This document shows, one piece after another, positions 53,739 through 62,074 of a stretch of DNA of 64,000 nucleotides (positions are counted from its first letter, which is position 1; the number at the start of each line of letters is the position of its first letter). Location of the stretch: positions 310,001 through 374,000 of the forward strand of contig NZ_JAFBED010000001.1 in NCBI RefSeq assembly GCF_016908565.1, read 5' to 3'. The notes under the pieces were generated by a model, which saw nothing but the letters and a program-made list of their open reading frames with translations, had not been told where the DNA came from and ran no database searches. The position numbers and the translations under genes are program-made. This DNA comes from Sutcliffiella tianshenii. GTDB taxonomy: Bacteria; Bacillota; Bacilli; Bacillales; Bacillaceae_I.

Positions 53739-54458
53739 TTGAATACATCCTTTCAGCAATTGCTTTCCGAGCGTTTCGAAATCGCCTTTAACCAAATACA
53801 TGGTTCCTTGAAAAAGCTTGCAAAAAACACAACGAATGATAAATTCAGTGCCCTCCTGCGCCTAAGCAGCCACCACCGCATGATTCAGGCCTTCCAGGAC
53901 GAACTGTACCAATATGCCAAGCTTCGTAACGCACTCGTCCATGAAAAGAAGGCTGCGGGATACTACATAGCAGAACCGCATGAAGAGGTTGTCCAGCGCA
54001 TCGAAAATATTTCGAAAACCCTCTCCAAGCCCAACTACGCGCTTTCCATCGCCTCAAAGGACGTCATCACCTTCGACTGGGAGGATGACCTGGATGACGT
54101 GATGAGTAAAATGAAGCAGTTCCCATTTTCCCAATATCCCGTATACAGGGAGAAGGAGTGCGTTGGACTTCTCACGACCAGAGGAATGGTCAACTGGATG
54201 ACCGATCACGTAGCCAGCAGGATTGTCGACCTATCGGACATCAAAATCAGGGATGTCTTCCAATACGAGCAGAAGCACCCGATCACGTTCGCACCGAAGA
54301 ACCTCAATATCCTCGAAGCGGAGGACATTTTCAAGGACTACCACCAGCAGAAGCAGGACCTGGAAATGATCATCATCACCGAAAACGGCAAACCCGAAGA
54401 AGTACCGCTCGGCGTTGTGACCGCCTGGGATATCATTGAGGTGGATTATGTGGTTTAG
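53739..54458 (+). CDS. CBS-domain pair protein
   Basis: 239 residues, cytoplasmic. The N-terminal 95 residues are helical (FEIAFNQIHGSLKKLAKN, LRNALVHEKKAAGYYIAEP), followed by two CBS motifs (about 105-239; FPFSQYPVYREKECVGLLTTRG and LEMIIITENGK...LGVVTAWDII). CBS pairs sense adenine nucleotides, including c-di-AMP in some Bacillus proteins; the ligand here is unknown. The TTG at 53739 is 9 bases after AAAGGAG, whereas the ATG at 53718 lies before that site, so TTG is the start. The stop is overlapped by a GGGGACAGGTCCC motif. Confidence 0.85.
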   Translation: MNTSFQQLLSERFEIAFNQIHGSLKKLAKNTTNDKFSALLRLSSHHRMIQAFQDELYQYAKLRNALVHEKKAAGYYIAEPHEEVVQRIENISKTLSKPNYALSIASKDVITFDWEDDLDDVMSKMKQFPFSQYPVYREKECVGLLTTRGMVNWMTDHVASRIVDLSDIKIRDVFQYEQKHPITFAPKNLNILEAEDIFKDYHQQKQDLEMIIITENGKPEEVPLGVVTAWDIIEVDYVV

Positions 54459-54470
54459 GGGACAGGTCCC
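54458..54470. repeat. Interspersed motif GGGGACAGGTCCC at a stop codon
   Basis: The first G is the last base of the TAG stop of the CBS gene. The text continues TTGTCCCGC, a partial second arm. Confidence 0.75.
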
Positions 54471-54620
54471 TTGTCCCGCAATTCCGACGGGGACGTGGGG
54501 AAAGGTCACCCCGCTTTTTTTACACAACCCCTTATGTAAGCCAACGCCACCTTTAAAATTTGCAGTCCGCCCTCCCGATTCCATATAATAAAGAAATGTT
54601 ATATTACGAGGAGAGCGAAA

Positions 54621-55229
54621 ATGGAGCATTGGCTGACTGACATTATCAATGAATATGGATATATGGGAATCCTGTTTTTAATTGCACTGGAAAATATTTT
54701 TCCGCCAGTTCCATCGGAGGTGATCCTGACCTTCGGAGGCTTTGCCACAACCACATCAGGCCTGACCATCGGCGGTGTCGTCGCCGCTTCCACGGTCGGA
54801 TCTGTCCTTGGTGCGATCGTTTTGTACGTAATCGGCCTGCAGCTCGATGTGGAAAGGTTGGAAAAGATCGTGGACCGCTATGGACATGTACTCCGCATCA
54901 CGAGAAAGGATATCCATCGCGCCGATGCCTGGTTTGACAAATATGGGCCTTGGACGGTATTTTTATGCCGCTTCGTCCCGTTGATCCGCAGCCTTATTTC
55001 CATTCCGGCCGGGATGTCGAATATGAACTTTGGACTGTTCCTGCTTTTCACGACACTCGGGACGCTGATCTGGAATGTGGTGCTCATCTATCTTGGCGCA
55101 TCAGTTGGGTCATCATGGGATACGATCGTGGAATATATGGATCTGTACTCCAAGTTCGTGTATGTATTGTTGGCTATTCTGTTTGTCGCGTTAATCTTTC
55201 TGTACATCAAGAAACGAAGAAAAAAATAA
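54621..55229 (+). CDS. DedA-family membrane protein
   Basis: 202 residues with the DedA signature: ALENIFPPVPSEVILTFGGF near the N-terminus, then FCRFVPLIRSLISIPAGMSNM with the conserved arginines and glycine, and about five membrane segments. DedA proteins act as lipid flippases, for instance for undecaprenyl phosphate or phosphatidylethanolamine, and support proton-motive force and stress resistance. GAGGAGAGCG precedes the ATG. The stop is immediately followed by GGGGTCAGGCCCC and a terminator. Confidence 0.93.
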   Translation: MEHWLTDIINEYGYMGILFLIALENIFPPVPSEVILTFGGFATTTSGLTIGGVVAASTVGSVLGAIVLYVIGLQLDVERLEKIVDRYGHVLRITRKDIHRADAWFDKYGPWTVFLCRFVPLIRSLISIPAGMSNMNFGLFLLFTTLGTLIWNVVLIYLGASVGSSWDTIVEYMDLYSKFVYVLLAILFVALIFLYIKKRRKK

Positions 55230-55242
55230 GGGGTCAGGCCCC
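55230..55242. repeat. Interspersed motif GGGGTCAGGCCCC at a stop codon
   Basis: Directly adjoins the TAA stop of the dedA-like gene and precedes its terminator hairpin by 4 bases. Confidence 0.7.
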
Positions 55243-55246
55243 TCCA

Positions 55247-55278
55247 CTCACTCTACATATTGGAGTGAGTTTTTTTTT
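55247..55278 (+). terminator. Rho-independent terminator after the DedA gene
   Basis: CTCACTC (55247-55253) and GAGTGAG (55263-55269) pair, followed by nine Ts. Confidence 0.9.
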
Positions 55279-55289
55279 GCAAAAATTAA

Positions 55290-55315
55290 GGAACCCCCTC
55301 CCCCCTGGCGTCGTC
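55290..55315 (+). promoter_or_regulatory. ECF-sigma-type autoregulatory promoter
   Basis: GGAACC (55290-55295), 16-bp spacer, CGTC (55312-55315). This is the -35 AAC / -10 CGTC pattern of ECF sigma factors, placed 23 bp before the sigma gene start. Confidence 0.7.
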
Positions 55316-55338
55316 TATAATGGGAAGGGAGGAGGAAT

Positions 55339-55890
55339 ATGGAAGCTATGGAAGAACATGAGATGTCTATTTCAAAGGAAAGTTTACTCGAAAGTCTGAT
55401 TGAAGATTATGGAACCGAGCTCAAGCGAGTTGCTTATCTTTATGTGAAGGATCAGGCACTCGCCGAGGATATCATACAGGAAGTGTTTATCAGTTGTTAC
55501 CATCACCTGGATTCATTTCGCCAGGAAAGCTCCTATAGGACGTGGCTGATGAGGATCACCGTCAACAAGTCCAAGGATGCTTTGAAGCGCTGGAGTTTCC
55601 GCAATTTCATTTCAAAGGCGGAAATTGAACCCGAGGTGCTCGAACAGAATACCCCTGAGTCGGCGACCGTGTCGGGGATGGAAAAAAAGGAACTGATTCA
55701 GGAGGTGCTGAAGCTTCCCATCAAACTGCGTGAGGTCATTATATTATTCTATTATAAAGATTTGTCCGTGGAAGAAATCAGCACAATCCTCCAACTGAAC
55801 GAGAACACCATCAAGACCCGCCTTTTCCGGGCACGCGAAAAACTCAAGATAAAGCTGGAAAGGAGTGAAAATGCATGGAAAAGCAACTGA
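55339..55890 (+). CDS. ECF-family RNA polymerase sigma factor
   Basis: 183 residues. Region 2 includes AYLYVKDQALAEDIIQEVFI and SYRTWLMRITVNKSKD (about 30-90). Region 4 (about 125-175) includes LPIKLREVIILFYYKDLSVEEISTILQL and a helix-turn-helix ending TIKTRLFRAREKLK. It directs polymerase to stress or envelope genes. GGGAGGAGGAAT precedes the ATG. The next gene, a membrane anti-sigma factor, starts before this one ends (16-bp overlap), and an ECF-type promoter lies upstream, indicating positive autoregulation. Confidence 0.93.
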   Translation: MEAMEEHEMSISKESLLESLIEDYGTELKRVAYLYVKDQALAEDIIQEVFISCYHHLDSFRQESSYRTWLMRITVNKSKDALKRWSFRNFISKAEIEPEVLEQNTPESATVSGMEKKELIQEVLKLPIKLREVIILFYYKDLSVEEISTILQLNENTIKTRLFRAREKLKIKLERSENAWKSN

Positions 55891-56750
55891 AGAATCTTAA
55901 CAAAGACATGGATCAATTATTATTGAAAAATATTCAAGTTTCCTCGGAAGAGAAGAATAGAATCCTGCAGGGCATCCAAGCGAAAAAGCGCAGTAATAGC
56001 CCTATCGGCTACTATACCGCCCTAGTGGCGGCAGTAGCAATCATCTGCCTCTTCACCCTTTCCCAGCTGGACTTTTTGAAGAAGGATCCAGGGATGTCGG
56101 ATGATGACCCTCCTATCGTTGAGCCACAGGAAGATGAGCCGGTAGAGGTGCCGGAGGTCGTCCCCGAAATCGAGGAGAAGGAATCGGACGTGTCGGTGGA
56201 GGAGACAAATGATTATACAAACACGCCTACCTTTTACATGGACGAAGTTGGTGCGTTTAAGCTTAATAAAACACGGAAAGAATTTAAACAAGGAATCGGT
56301 ATAGGAGACAGCATGGCAAAAGTATTAGCAGTTTATGGAGATCCGAATGAACGATATGAAAACGATGTTAATCCGGACAGTGAGATATTTAAATATCGAT
56401 CTGACATGATTGATTCCCTCACCATCATTTTCTCAGATGAGGAAGAACCTAAAGTAGAGTTCATCAACGCATTCTTAAAATACAATCCTATCGACCCTTT
56501 ATCAATCCCTGCTGATTGGAGTGGCACGATTTTAGATTTGACCTCCAACCTTAATGTTTATGGAGAGAAGGAAATTTTGTTCTTTAAGAAGGAAGATAAG
56601 CTGTACAATGTAAAGTTGTTGAATAAAAGCAACCATCAGGATGAAAAGGCTACAAAAGAGGCTTATGATGCGAGAGAATTGTCTGTTGAGGAATATCTTG
56701 AAAGAGTCATAGAGAAAGCAGATGAAGGTGGAGCTGGAAAAGTATCGTGA
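55875..56750 (+). CDS. Membrane anti-sigma factor with extracellular domain (DUF4309-like)
   Basis: 291 residues. The first 45 are cytoplasmic and helical, a size fit for binding the sigma factor, followed by one membrane helix (TALVAAVAIICLFTLSQL). The outside part starts with an acidic Pro/Glu linker. Then comes a folded domain (IGIGDSMAKVLAVYGDPNERYE, FKYRSDMIDSLTIIF) recalling DUF4309/YjgB-type domains, which could be the sensor. The 16-bp overlap with the sigma gene, plus the topology, supports the anti-sigma role. No zinc-binding HxxxCxxC motif is present. Confidence 0.8.
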   Translation: MEKQLKNLNKDMDQLLLKNIQVSSEEKNRILQGIQAKKRSNSPIGYYTALVAAVAIICLFTLSQLDFLKKDPGMSDDDPPIVEPQEDEPVEVPEVVPEIEEKESDVSVEETNDYTNTPTFYMDEVGAFKLNKTRKEFKQGIGIGDSMAKVLAVYGDPNERYENDVNPDSEIFKYRSDMIDSLTIIFSDEEEPKVEFINAFLKYNPIDPLSIPADWSGTILDLTSNLNVYGEKEILFFKKEDKLYNVKLLNKSNHQDEKATKEAYDARELSVEEYLERVIEKADEGGAGKVS

Positions 56751-56774
56751 TACTGAATCACCCTGACTAGAAGT

Positions 56775-56809
56775 AAAAAGCAGCCTCCACTTTGGCAGGC
56801 TGCTTTTTT
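56775..56809. terminator. Bidirectional terminator between convergent genes
   Basis: AAAAAGCAGCCT and AGGCTGCTTTTTT form a symmetric hairpin serving the anti-sigma gene (+) and the M20 peptidase gene (-). Confidence 0.9.
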
Positions 56810-56837
56810 ACATTTCTTCTAGATATGGATTGCCCAC

Positions 56838-57971
56838 TCACTTCGACAACCGATCAATCGTCTTCGCCAAAAGCAAAGTCCGCTCCGGCAACGTCTTGAT
56901 CTCCAAATACTCGTCCTCGCTATGGGCATTTCCCCCTACCGGGCCAAGGCCGTCGACAGTGGCGACTCCTGTTGCGGAGGTGAAAGATGCGTCAGATCCC
57001 CCGCCCGTTGCAGTGTCGAATACTTGAAGGCCGATTTCCTTTCCGACCTCTTCGATAAGGTGCAGCAGGGATTCCGTTTGCTTGTTCTTCTCCATCGGCG
57101 GGCGGCTGATGGAGCCTTTCAGGATGATCTGGGTGCCGGATACATCCGTGGTCGCGCAGATTTCCTTTATTTTTTCCTCGAGGTACTTGGCCTGGTGCAT
57201 TTCCGAGATGCGGATGTCCACATGGGCGGTCGCGATTGGCGGAATGGTATTGATGGAAGAACCGCCTTCGATTAAGCCGACGTTGACACTGATGCCTTTG
57301 TCGTAATCGCTCAATGCGTTGAGTTGGATGACTTTATGTGCGAGCTCCTCGATCGCGCTCCTACCTTTTTGCGGCTCGATTCCGGAATGTGCCGCCTTCC
57401 CTTTTACAATCACGGTATAGGTTCCCCCGCCGCGTCTTGCTGAAACGAGTGACCCATCCTTTCTTGCCGGCTCCATGATGAGGGCGTATTCCTTGCCTTG
57501 GGATTTTTCCTCTATCAATGGCCGGGAAGTCGGGGATCCCACTTCTTCATCACTGTTCAAGATGATCAGCATGTTTTTATAGCTCTCACTTCCGGACTGC
57601 TGCAGGGCTTTGATGGCATATAAAAGCTCGACCTGACTTGACTTCATATCGACAACACCCGGTCCATAGGCTCTGTCCCCTTCTATCCTGAACGGGCGCT
57701 CGGCGGCTGTCCCGAGTGGGAATACGGTATCCATGTGGGCTACCAAAATGATTTTCGGATCGATTGCGTTCCTATGTTGGACAATCAGGTTATTGCCGTA
57801 CTTCTCTTCTTCCCTCACCTCAACGGTAAAGCCCAGCTTTTCATATTCCTCTCGCAAAATGGCGCCTACGCGGTCGATTCCTTCCTTCACGTACGTCCCA
57901 CTATCGATGTTCACCAGTTTCTCTATCAATTGAAGCATCTCTGCTTGGCTCTGCTGTAAATACGTCTCCAC
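56838..57971 (-). CDS. M20-family metallopeptidase (carboxypeptidase G2/ArgE-like)
   Basis: 377 residues. Metal ligands are visible in VAHMDTVFP (His-x-Asp), GPGVVDMKS (Asp), SDEEVGS (Glu-Glu) and the final NAHSEDEY (His). A central dimerisation domain has GKAAHSGIEPQKGRSA. Cytoplasmic, no signal peptide. It probably removes amino acids from peptides or acylated amino acids. It is the last gene of the oligopeptide transporter operon (130 bp after the second ATPase, same strand, no terminator between), so it likely processes imported peptides. GTG start with AAAGGAG 10 bases upstream. Confidence 0.92.
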   Translation of the reverse strand: METYLQQSQAEMLQLIEKLVNIDSGTYVKEGIDRVGAILREEYEKLGFTVEVREEEKYGNNLIVQHRNAIDPKIILVAHMDTVFPLGTAAERPFRIEGDRAYGPGVVDMKSSQVELLYAIKALQQSGSESYKNMLIILNSDEEVGSPTSRPLIEEKSQGKEYALIMEPARKDGSLVSARRGGGTYTVIVKGKAAHSGIEPQKGRSAIEELAHKVIQLNALSDYDKGISVNVGLIEGGSSINTIPPIATAHVDIRISEMHQAKYLEEKIKEICATTDVSGTQIILKGSISRPPMEKNKQTESLLHLIEEVGKEIGLQVFDTATGGGSDASFTSATGVATVDGLGPVGGNAHSEDEYLEIKTLPERTLLLAKTIDRLSK

Positions 57972-58074
57972 TCTCTGACATCTCCTTTAATTATTGCGAG
58001 TCCTCTAATCTTATATTATTCTAGTGCATGATTATGGTGTGCACTGTTGGGATGCGGGTCATTGGATGAGACGT

Positions 58075-58086
58075 GGGACCTGCCCC
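58075..58086. repeat. Interspersed motif GGGACCTGCCCC
   Basis: One copy in the gap between the M20 peptidase and the ATPase gene, 15 bp past the stop of the latter. Confidence 0.6.
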
Positions 58087-58101
58087 CCGGCTCCAAATCA
58101 C

Positions 58102-59142
58102 TCACTGTTCCAAAATACCTGTCCCCATGCTACTACCAACTGCTAGCGGATAGTGGCATGCGACCATGTGCCCTGGATTTTTTTCGTGCAATTCAGGCAC
58201 GTCCACTTTGCATTTGTCCTGTGCGTACACACACCTCGGGTGAAAGCGGCAGCCTGAAGGCGGATTGGCCGGGCTTGGCATGTCGCCTTCCAAGATGATG
58301 CGCTTTTTCTTATCCCTCAGGGTCGGGTCTGCTAAAGGCACGGCCGACAATAGCCCCTCTGTATAAGGATGTAGCGGTCCATCGAATAGCTGCTCCTTCG
58401 TGGTAACCTCGACCACCTTTCCAAGATACATGACGGCAATCCGGTCGCTGATATGCTTAACAGCAGGCAATCCGTGCGCAATAAAAATGAACGTCAGGTC
58501 GAATTCCTTCTGAAGCTTCACCATTAGATTCAGGATCTGGGCCTGGATCGACACATCGAGTGCGGATACAGGTTCGTCACATACCACAAGCTTCGGCTTC
58601 AAGGCAATCGCCCGCGCTATCCCGATCCGCTGCCGCTGCCCCCCGCTGAACTCGTGCGGAAACCGCCTTGCATAGGATCGGTCAAGGCCGACAACGTCCA
58701 TCAGCTCGTGCACCATTTCTTTCAGCTTTTTCCCTTTTGCCACACCATGTGTGACAAGCGGCTCAGCAATAATATCAAAAACTCGCATTCTCGGATTCAA
58801 CGAGGAGTAGGGATCCTGGAAGATCATCTGGATTTCTGCGCGCTTTTTCCGCAGTCGCTCCCCACTAAGCGTGCTTAGGTCCTCCCCCTCGAAAATGATT
58901 TCCCCCTCGGTCTTCTCGAGCAGCTGCATGATGAGGTTGCCTGTCGTGGACTTGCCACAGCCGGATTCCCCCACTATACCGAGCGTTTCACCCTTTTTTA
59001 CTAGTAAGTCTATGCCGTCGACCGCTTTTAGGTACTGCTTATTTCTTTTCAAAAGACCTTCTGATACGTCAAAATATTTCTTCAGGCCTCTGACTTCCAA
59101 CAGATATTCGTCTGCCTTTTCCATTACCTTCACTTCTGACAT
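58102..59142 (-). CDS. oppF: Oligopeptide ABC transporter ATPase, OppF-like
   Basis: 346 residues. Walker A GESGCGKST, Q-loop IFQDPYSSLNP, signature FSGGQRQRIGIARA, Walker B LVVCDEPVSALD and a switch His in FIAHGL. The C-terminal oligopeptide-type region has HPYTEGLL, CRFHPRC and CKVDVPEL with cysteines that in this family can bind a cluster. GAGGTGG precedes the ATG. The gene directly follows OppD without a gap. It powers import together with OppD. The last residues carry a GTG-like variant (MGTGILEQ) resembling the interspersed motif. Confidence 0.94.
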   Translation of the reverse strand: MSEVKVMEKADEYLLEVRGLKKYFDVSEGLLKRNKQYLKAVDGIDLLVKKGETLGIVGESGCGKSTTGNLIMQLLEKTEGEIIFEGEDLSTLSGERLRKKRAEIQMIFQDPYSSLNPRMRVFDIIAEPLVTHGVAKGKKLKEMVHELMDVVGLDRSYARRFPHEFSGGQRQRIGIARAIALKPKLVVCDEPVSALDVSIQAQILNLMVKLQKEFDLTFIFIAHGLPAVKHISDRIAVMYLGKVVEVTTKEQLFDGPLHPYTEGLLSAVPLADPTLRDKKKRIILEGDMPSPANPPSGCRFHPRCVYAQDKCKVDVPELHEKNPGHMVACHYPLAVGSSMGTGILEQ

Positions 59143-60123
59143 CTAGATGGCCACCTCTCCCTCTTCATTCAGCCAGCAACGGACCTTGTGCCCTGCGGAC
59201 GTTTCCTCCAGTAGCGGCGCCTCGTGCATGCATTTCTCCATGGCATATGGACAGCGTGGCTGGAATCTGCAGCCCTTTGGCATGGCAGCAGGCGTCGGGA
59301 CCGTGCCTTCTATCGTTAAAAGCTCTTCGTTCCGCTCATGAATTTTTGGCGTACTATCAAGCAACCCCTTCGTGTATGGGTGCTTCGGGCTGCTGAAAAG
59401 CGTGAACACATCGGTGTGCTCGACCACCTGGCCTGCGTACATGACTATGACGGTGTCGACCATTTCCGCCACCACGCCCAGATCATGGGTGATCAGCATA
59501 ATGGATGTATCAAAGTCGCGGGTCAGACCCTTCATCAGTTCGAGAATCTGCGCCTGGATTGTCACGTCGAGCGCAGTCGTCGGTTCGTCCGCGATCAGTA
59601 GCTTCGGGTTGCAAGATAGCGCCATCGCAATCATGACCCGTTGCCTCATCCCGCCGCTCAATAGATGCGGATGCGAGGAATAGACCTTCTCCGGCCTCGG
59701 AATCCCGACCCGGCGGAGCATATCGATGCTTTTAATTTTTGCCTCCTGCTTGGAAGCCCCTTGATGCAATCTGATAGATTCAGAGATCTGATTCCCGACG
59801 GTAAATAACGGATTCAAGGACGTCAGCGGCTCCTGGAAAATCATCGCGATCTCGTTGCCGCGCAGCTTCCTCATCTCTTTTTTCGAGAGCTTGGTCAAAT
59901 CCTTCCCTTCAAAAAGGATCGATCCCGCTTCAATGCTTCCCGTTGCCCCGATGAGCCCCATGATCGATAGGGAGGTCACGCTTTTTCCACAGCCGGATTC
60001 ACCGACCACCGCGATCGTTTCCCCTTTTTTTATTGAAAAAGAAACACCGTCCACAGATGGGATGACTCCGTTCTCCGTCTTGAAATGGGTTTGCAGATCT
60101 TTCACTTCCAACAGTGTTGTCAC
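59143..60123 (-). CDS. oppD: Oligopeptide ABC transporter ATPase, OppD-like
   Basis: 326 residues. Walker A GESGCGKSV, Q-loop FQEPLTSLNP, signature LSGGMRQRVMIAMA, Walker B LLIADEPTTALD and switch His in LITHDLG. The C-terminal oligopeptide-type tail has HPYTKGLL and CRFQPRCPYAMEKC. Its stop codon abuts the OppF start. It lies 15 bp after the permease gene oppC in the operon SBP-B-C-D-F. It hydrolyses ATP at the inner face of the membrane to drive peptide uptake. Confidence 0.94.
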   Translation of the reverse strand: MTTLLEVKDLQTHFKTENGVIPSVDGVSFSIKKGETIAVVGESGCGKSVTSLSIMGLIGATGSIEAGSILFEGKDLTKLSKKEMRKLRGNEIAMIFQEPLTSLNPLFTVGNQISESIRLHQGASKQEAKIKSIDMLRRVGIPRPEKVYSSHPHLLSGGMRQRVMIAMALSCNPKLLIADEPTTALDVTIQAQILELMKGLTRDFDTSIMLITHDLGVVAEMVDTVIVMYAGQVVEHTDVFTLFSSPKHPYTKGLLDSTPKIHERNEELLTIEGTVPTPAAMPKGCRFQPRCPYAMEKCMHEAPLLEETSAGHKVRCWLNEEGEVAI

Positions 60124-60138
60124 GTTACAACCTCCCCT

Positions 60139-61071
60139 TTATTTGCGAGTAACGGAGCGCGGATCCAGGATGTCCCGGAGCCAGTCCCCAAGAAAAATGA
60201 TGCCAAGAACCGTGATAGTGATGGCGACACCAGGAAAAGTGGCGAGCCACCAGCTTGTGGCAAGATAATCCCTGCCGTCACTCAGGATTCCGCCCCAAGA
60301 AATCGTAGGCGGCTGTATGCCAAGGCCAAGGAAGCTGAGCGACGCCTCCAGAATGATCGTCGTCGCGACACTCAAGGTAGAAATGACGATAAAAGGAGAC
60401 ACGACATTCGGCAGCAGGTGGCGCATGATGATCTTCGAGTGCCTGACCCCTATCGACCGGGCCGCTTTGACAAACTCGCGTTCCTTGATGGAGAGCACTT
60501 CCCCACGGACAAGCCGTGCGTAGGTGACCCAGTTGGTGATTCCAAGGACGATGATGAGCGTCGTCACACTCGGACCGAAAATACTTAAGATTACCAGTGC
60601 AAATAGAATGGTAGGGATCGCGAGAAAGGAATCTACTATTCTCATAAGCAGGTTATCGAGGAATCCCCCGAAATAACCGGCAATCAGCCCGATGAAAACA
60701 CCGATAGCCCCCGCGAGCACCACGGCCGCAATTCCGACAAGCAAGGACACCTGTGAGCCATAGATGATGCGGCTCAGGATATCGCGTCCGAGATTATCCG
60801 TTCCGAGCAGGTATTCCGTCGTGCCCTCCTCCGCCCAGAACGGAGGCTTCAGCATCATCGCCGGATTGATAAGGTTAGGATCATGAGGCGCCAGCACCTT
60901 CGCAAAAACCGCAACGGCAATAACGCAAAAAACAATGATAAACCCGACCGTACCCGTTTTACTTCTTAACAGCATCCTTGCCCATCGGACGACGGGGCCT
61001 GTCCCCCTGTCCGCTCCACTTGTCACGGGCTGGTGGGACACGGGACCTGTCCCCATATTGATTTCCGCCAT
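60139..61071 (-). CDS. oppC: Oligopeptide ABC transporter permease, OppC-like, with repeat-derived N-terminus
   Basis: 310 residues, with about six membrane helices and the permease motif GVRHSKIIMRHLLPN. The core begins with WARMLLRSKTGTVGFIIVF. Before it, residues 6-30 contain GTGPVSHQPVTSGADRGTGP, encoded by two copies of the interspersed GC motif (61042-61054 and 60994-61006), a segment not expected in the family. It is in frame and leaves the permease intact. GGAGGGG precedes the ATG. The gene follows oppB by 16 bp. Confidence 0.93.
   Translation of the reverse strand: MAEINMGTGPVSHQPVTSGADRGTGPVVRWARMLLRSKTGTVGFIIVFCVIAVAVFAKVLAPHDPNLINPAMMLKPPFWAEEGTTEYLLGTDNLGRDILSRIIYGSQVSLLVGIAAVVLAGAIGVFIGLIAGYFGGFLDNLLMRIVDSFLAIPTILFALVILSIFGPSVTTLIIVLGITNWVTYARLVRGEVLSIKEREFVKAARSIGVRHSKIIMRHLLPNVVSPFIVISTLSVATTIILEASLSFLGLGIQPPTISWGGILSDGRDYLATSWWLATFPGVAITITVLGIIFLGDWLRDILDPRSVTRK
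60994..61054. repeat. Two interspersed GC motifs inside the oppC coding region
   Basis: GGGGCCTGTCCCC (60994-61006) and GGGACCTGTCCCC (61042-61054), 48 bp apart, both translated in frame as GTGP near the N-terminus of the permease. The second is preceded by GTGGGACAC, a third half-site. Confidence 0.75.
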
Positions 61072-61087
61072 TTACATTCCCCTCCTT

Positions 61088-62008
61088 CTAGTTGTATTTG
61101 ATTCTTGGGTCCAATACTTTGTATATTAGATCAGCTAGCAGATTCATTAAAATGACCATAAAGGCGATGACGAAGACGCTTGCCTGGACGATCGCCATGT
61201 CCCTTGTGTTGACGGCCTGTATCAGGAGCTGTCCGAGACCCGGCCAGGAAAAGATCGTTTCTGTGATCAGCGTCCCGCCCACTACGGTGGATGTCTGTAG
61301 GGCCGTGATGGTCACGACCGGAATCAAGGAGTTGCGCAATGCATGCTTGTTCACAACGAAAAAATCATGGATTCCTTTGCTTTTTGCTGTTCGGATATAA
61401 TCCTGATTAAGGATCTCTAGCATGCTCGAACGGATCAGCCTTGTCATCTCTGCTGCAATCCCTGTGCCTAGGGTGATCGCCGGCAGCACCAAGTGCGCGA
61501 AAGTTCCCCGTCCTGAAACCGGAAGCCAACCGAGCGTCACGGAAAAAAGGAGAATCAGCATGATCCCAAGCCAGAAGTTCGGCATCGCCTTTCCAAGCAC
61601 CGCTCCGCCTGTCGCGAGCAGATCAAGCGAGGAGTTCTGCTTTGTCGCAGACCAGATGCCAAGCGGGATGGCGATGACGATCGCGACAAACATCGCCGCT
61701 ATGGCAAGTTCAAGTGTAGCCGGCAATCGCTCCAGCACCAGCGGCAGTGCGCTTGCATTGTAACGGAAGGAATCACCGAAGTCCCCCTGCAGAAGCCCCT
61801 GCATGTATGTAAAATATTGAATATGAAACGGCCTGTCCAATCCAAGTGAGGTACGCAGCTGATCGATGTCCTCCTGGCTGGCGTCTTCCGGCAGCATCAG
61901 GGCAACAGGGTCACCCGCTACGAAGACTAGGCAGAATACGATAAAAGAAATGATAAAAAGCACGGGTATGATTTGTAAAAGGCGTCGAACCAGGTATTTG
62001 CCCATCAT
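61088..62008 (-). CDS. oppB: Oligopeptide ABC transporter permease, OppB-like
   Basis: 306 residues. N-terminus YLVRRLLQIIPVLFIISFIVFCLVF is typical of OppB/DppB permeases. The permease loop IRTAKSKGIHDFFVVNKHALRNSLIPV and C-terminus LLADLIYKVLDPRIKYN are also typical. AAGGAGTGAA precedes the ATG at 62008; a second ATG follows directly. It lies 66 bp after the solute-binding protein gene with a hairpin in between, and forms the membrane channel with OppC. Confidence 0.94.
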   Translation of the reverse strand: MMGKYLVRRLLQIIPVLFIISFIVFCLVFVAGDPVALMLPEDASQEDIDQLRTSLGLDRPFHIQYFTYMQGLLQGDFGDSFRYNASALPLVLERLPATLELAIAAMFVAIVIAIPLGIWSATKQNSSLDLLATGGAVLGKAMPNFWLGIMLILLFSVTLGWLPVSGRGTFAHLVLPAITLGTGIAAEMTRLIRSSMLEILNQDYIRTAKSKGIHDFFVVNKHALRNSLIPVVTITALQTSTVVGGTLITETIFSWPGLGQLLIQAVNTRDMAIVQASVFVIAFMVILMNLLADLIYKVLDPRIKYN

Positions 62009-62026
62009 TTCACTCCTTATGATGTA

Positions 62027-62054
62027 GAGGACCAGGGAATATTCCCCAGTCCTC
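62027..62054 (-). other. Hairpin between the peptide-binding protein and permease genes
   Basis: GAGGACCAGGG (62027-62037) pairs with CCCCAGTCCTC (62044-62054) over 11 positions, counting G-U pairs. No T-run follows, so it is likely an mRNA-stabilising or partial-termination structure that keeps binding-protein mRNA in excess. Confidence 0.6.
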
Positions 62055-62074
62055 CTTCAAGTCAGTGTAGGTTT

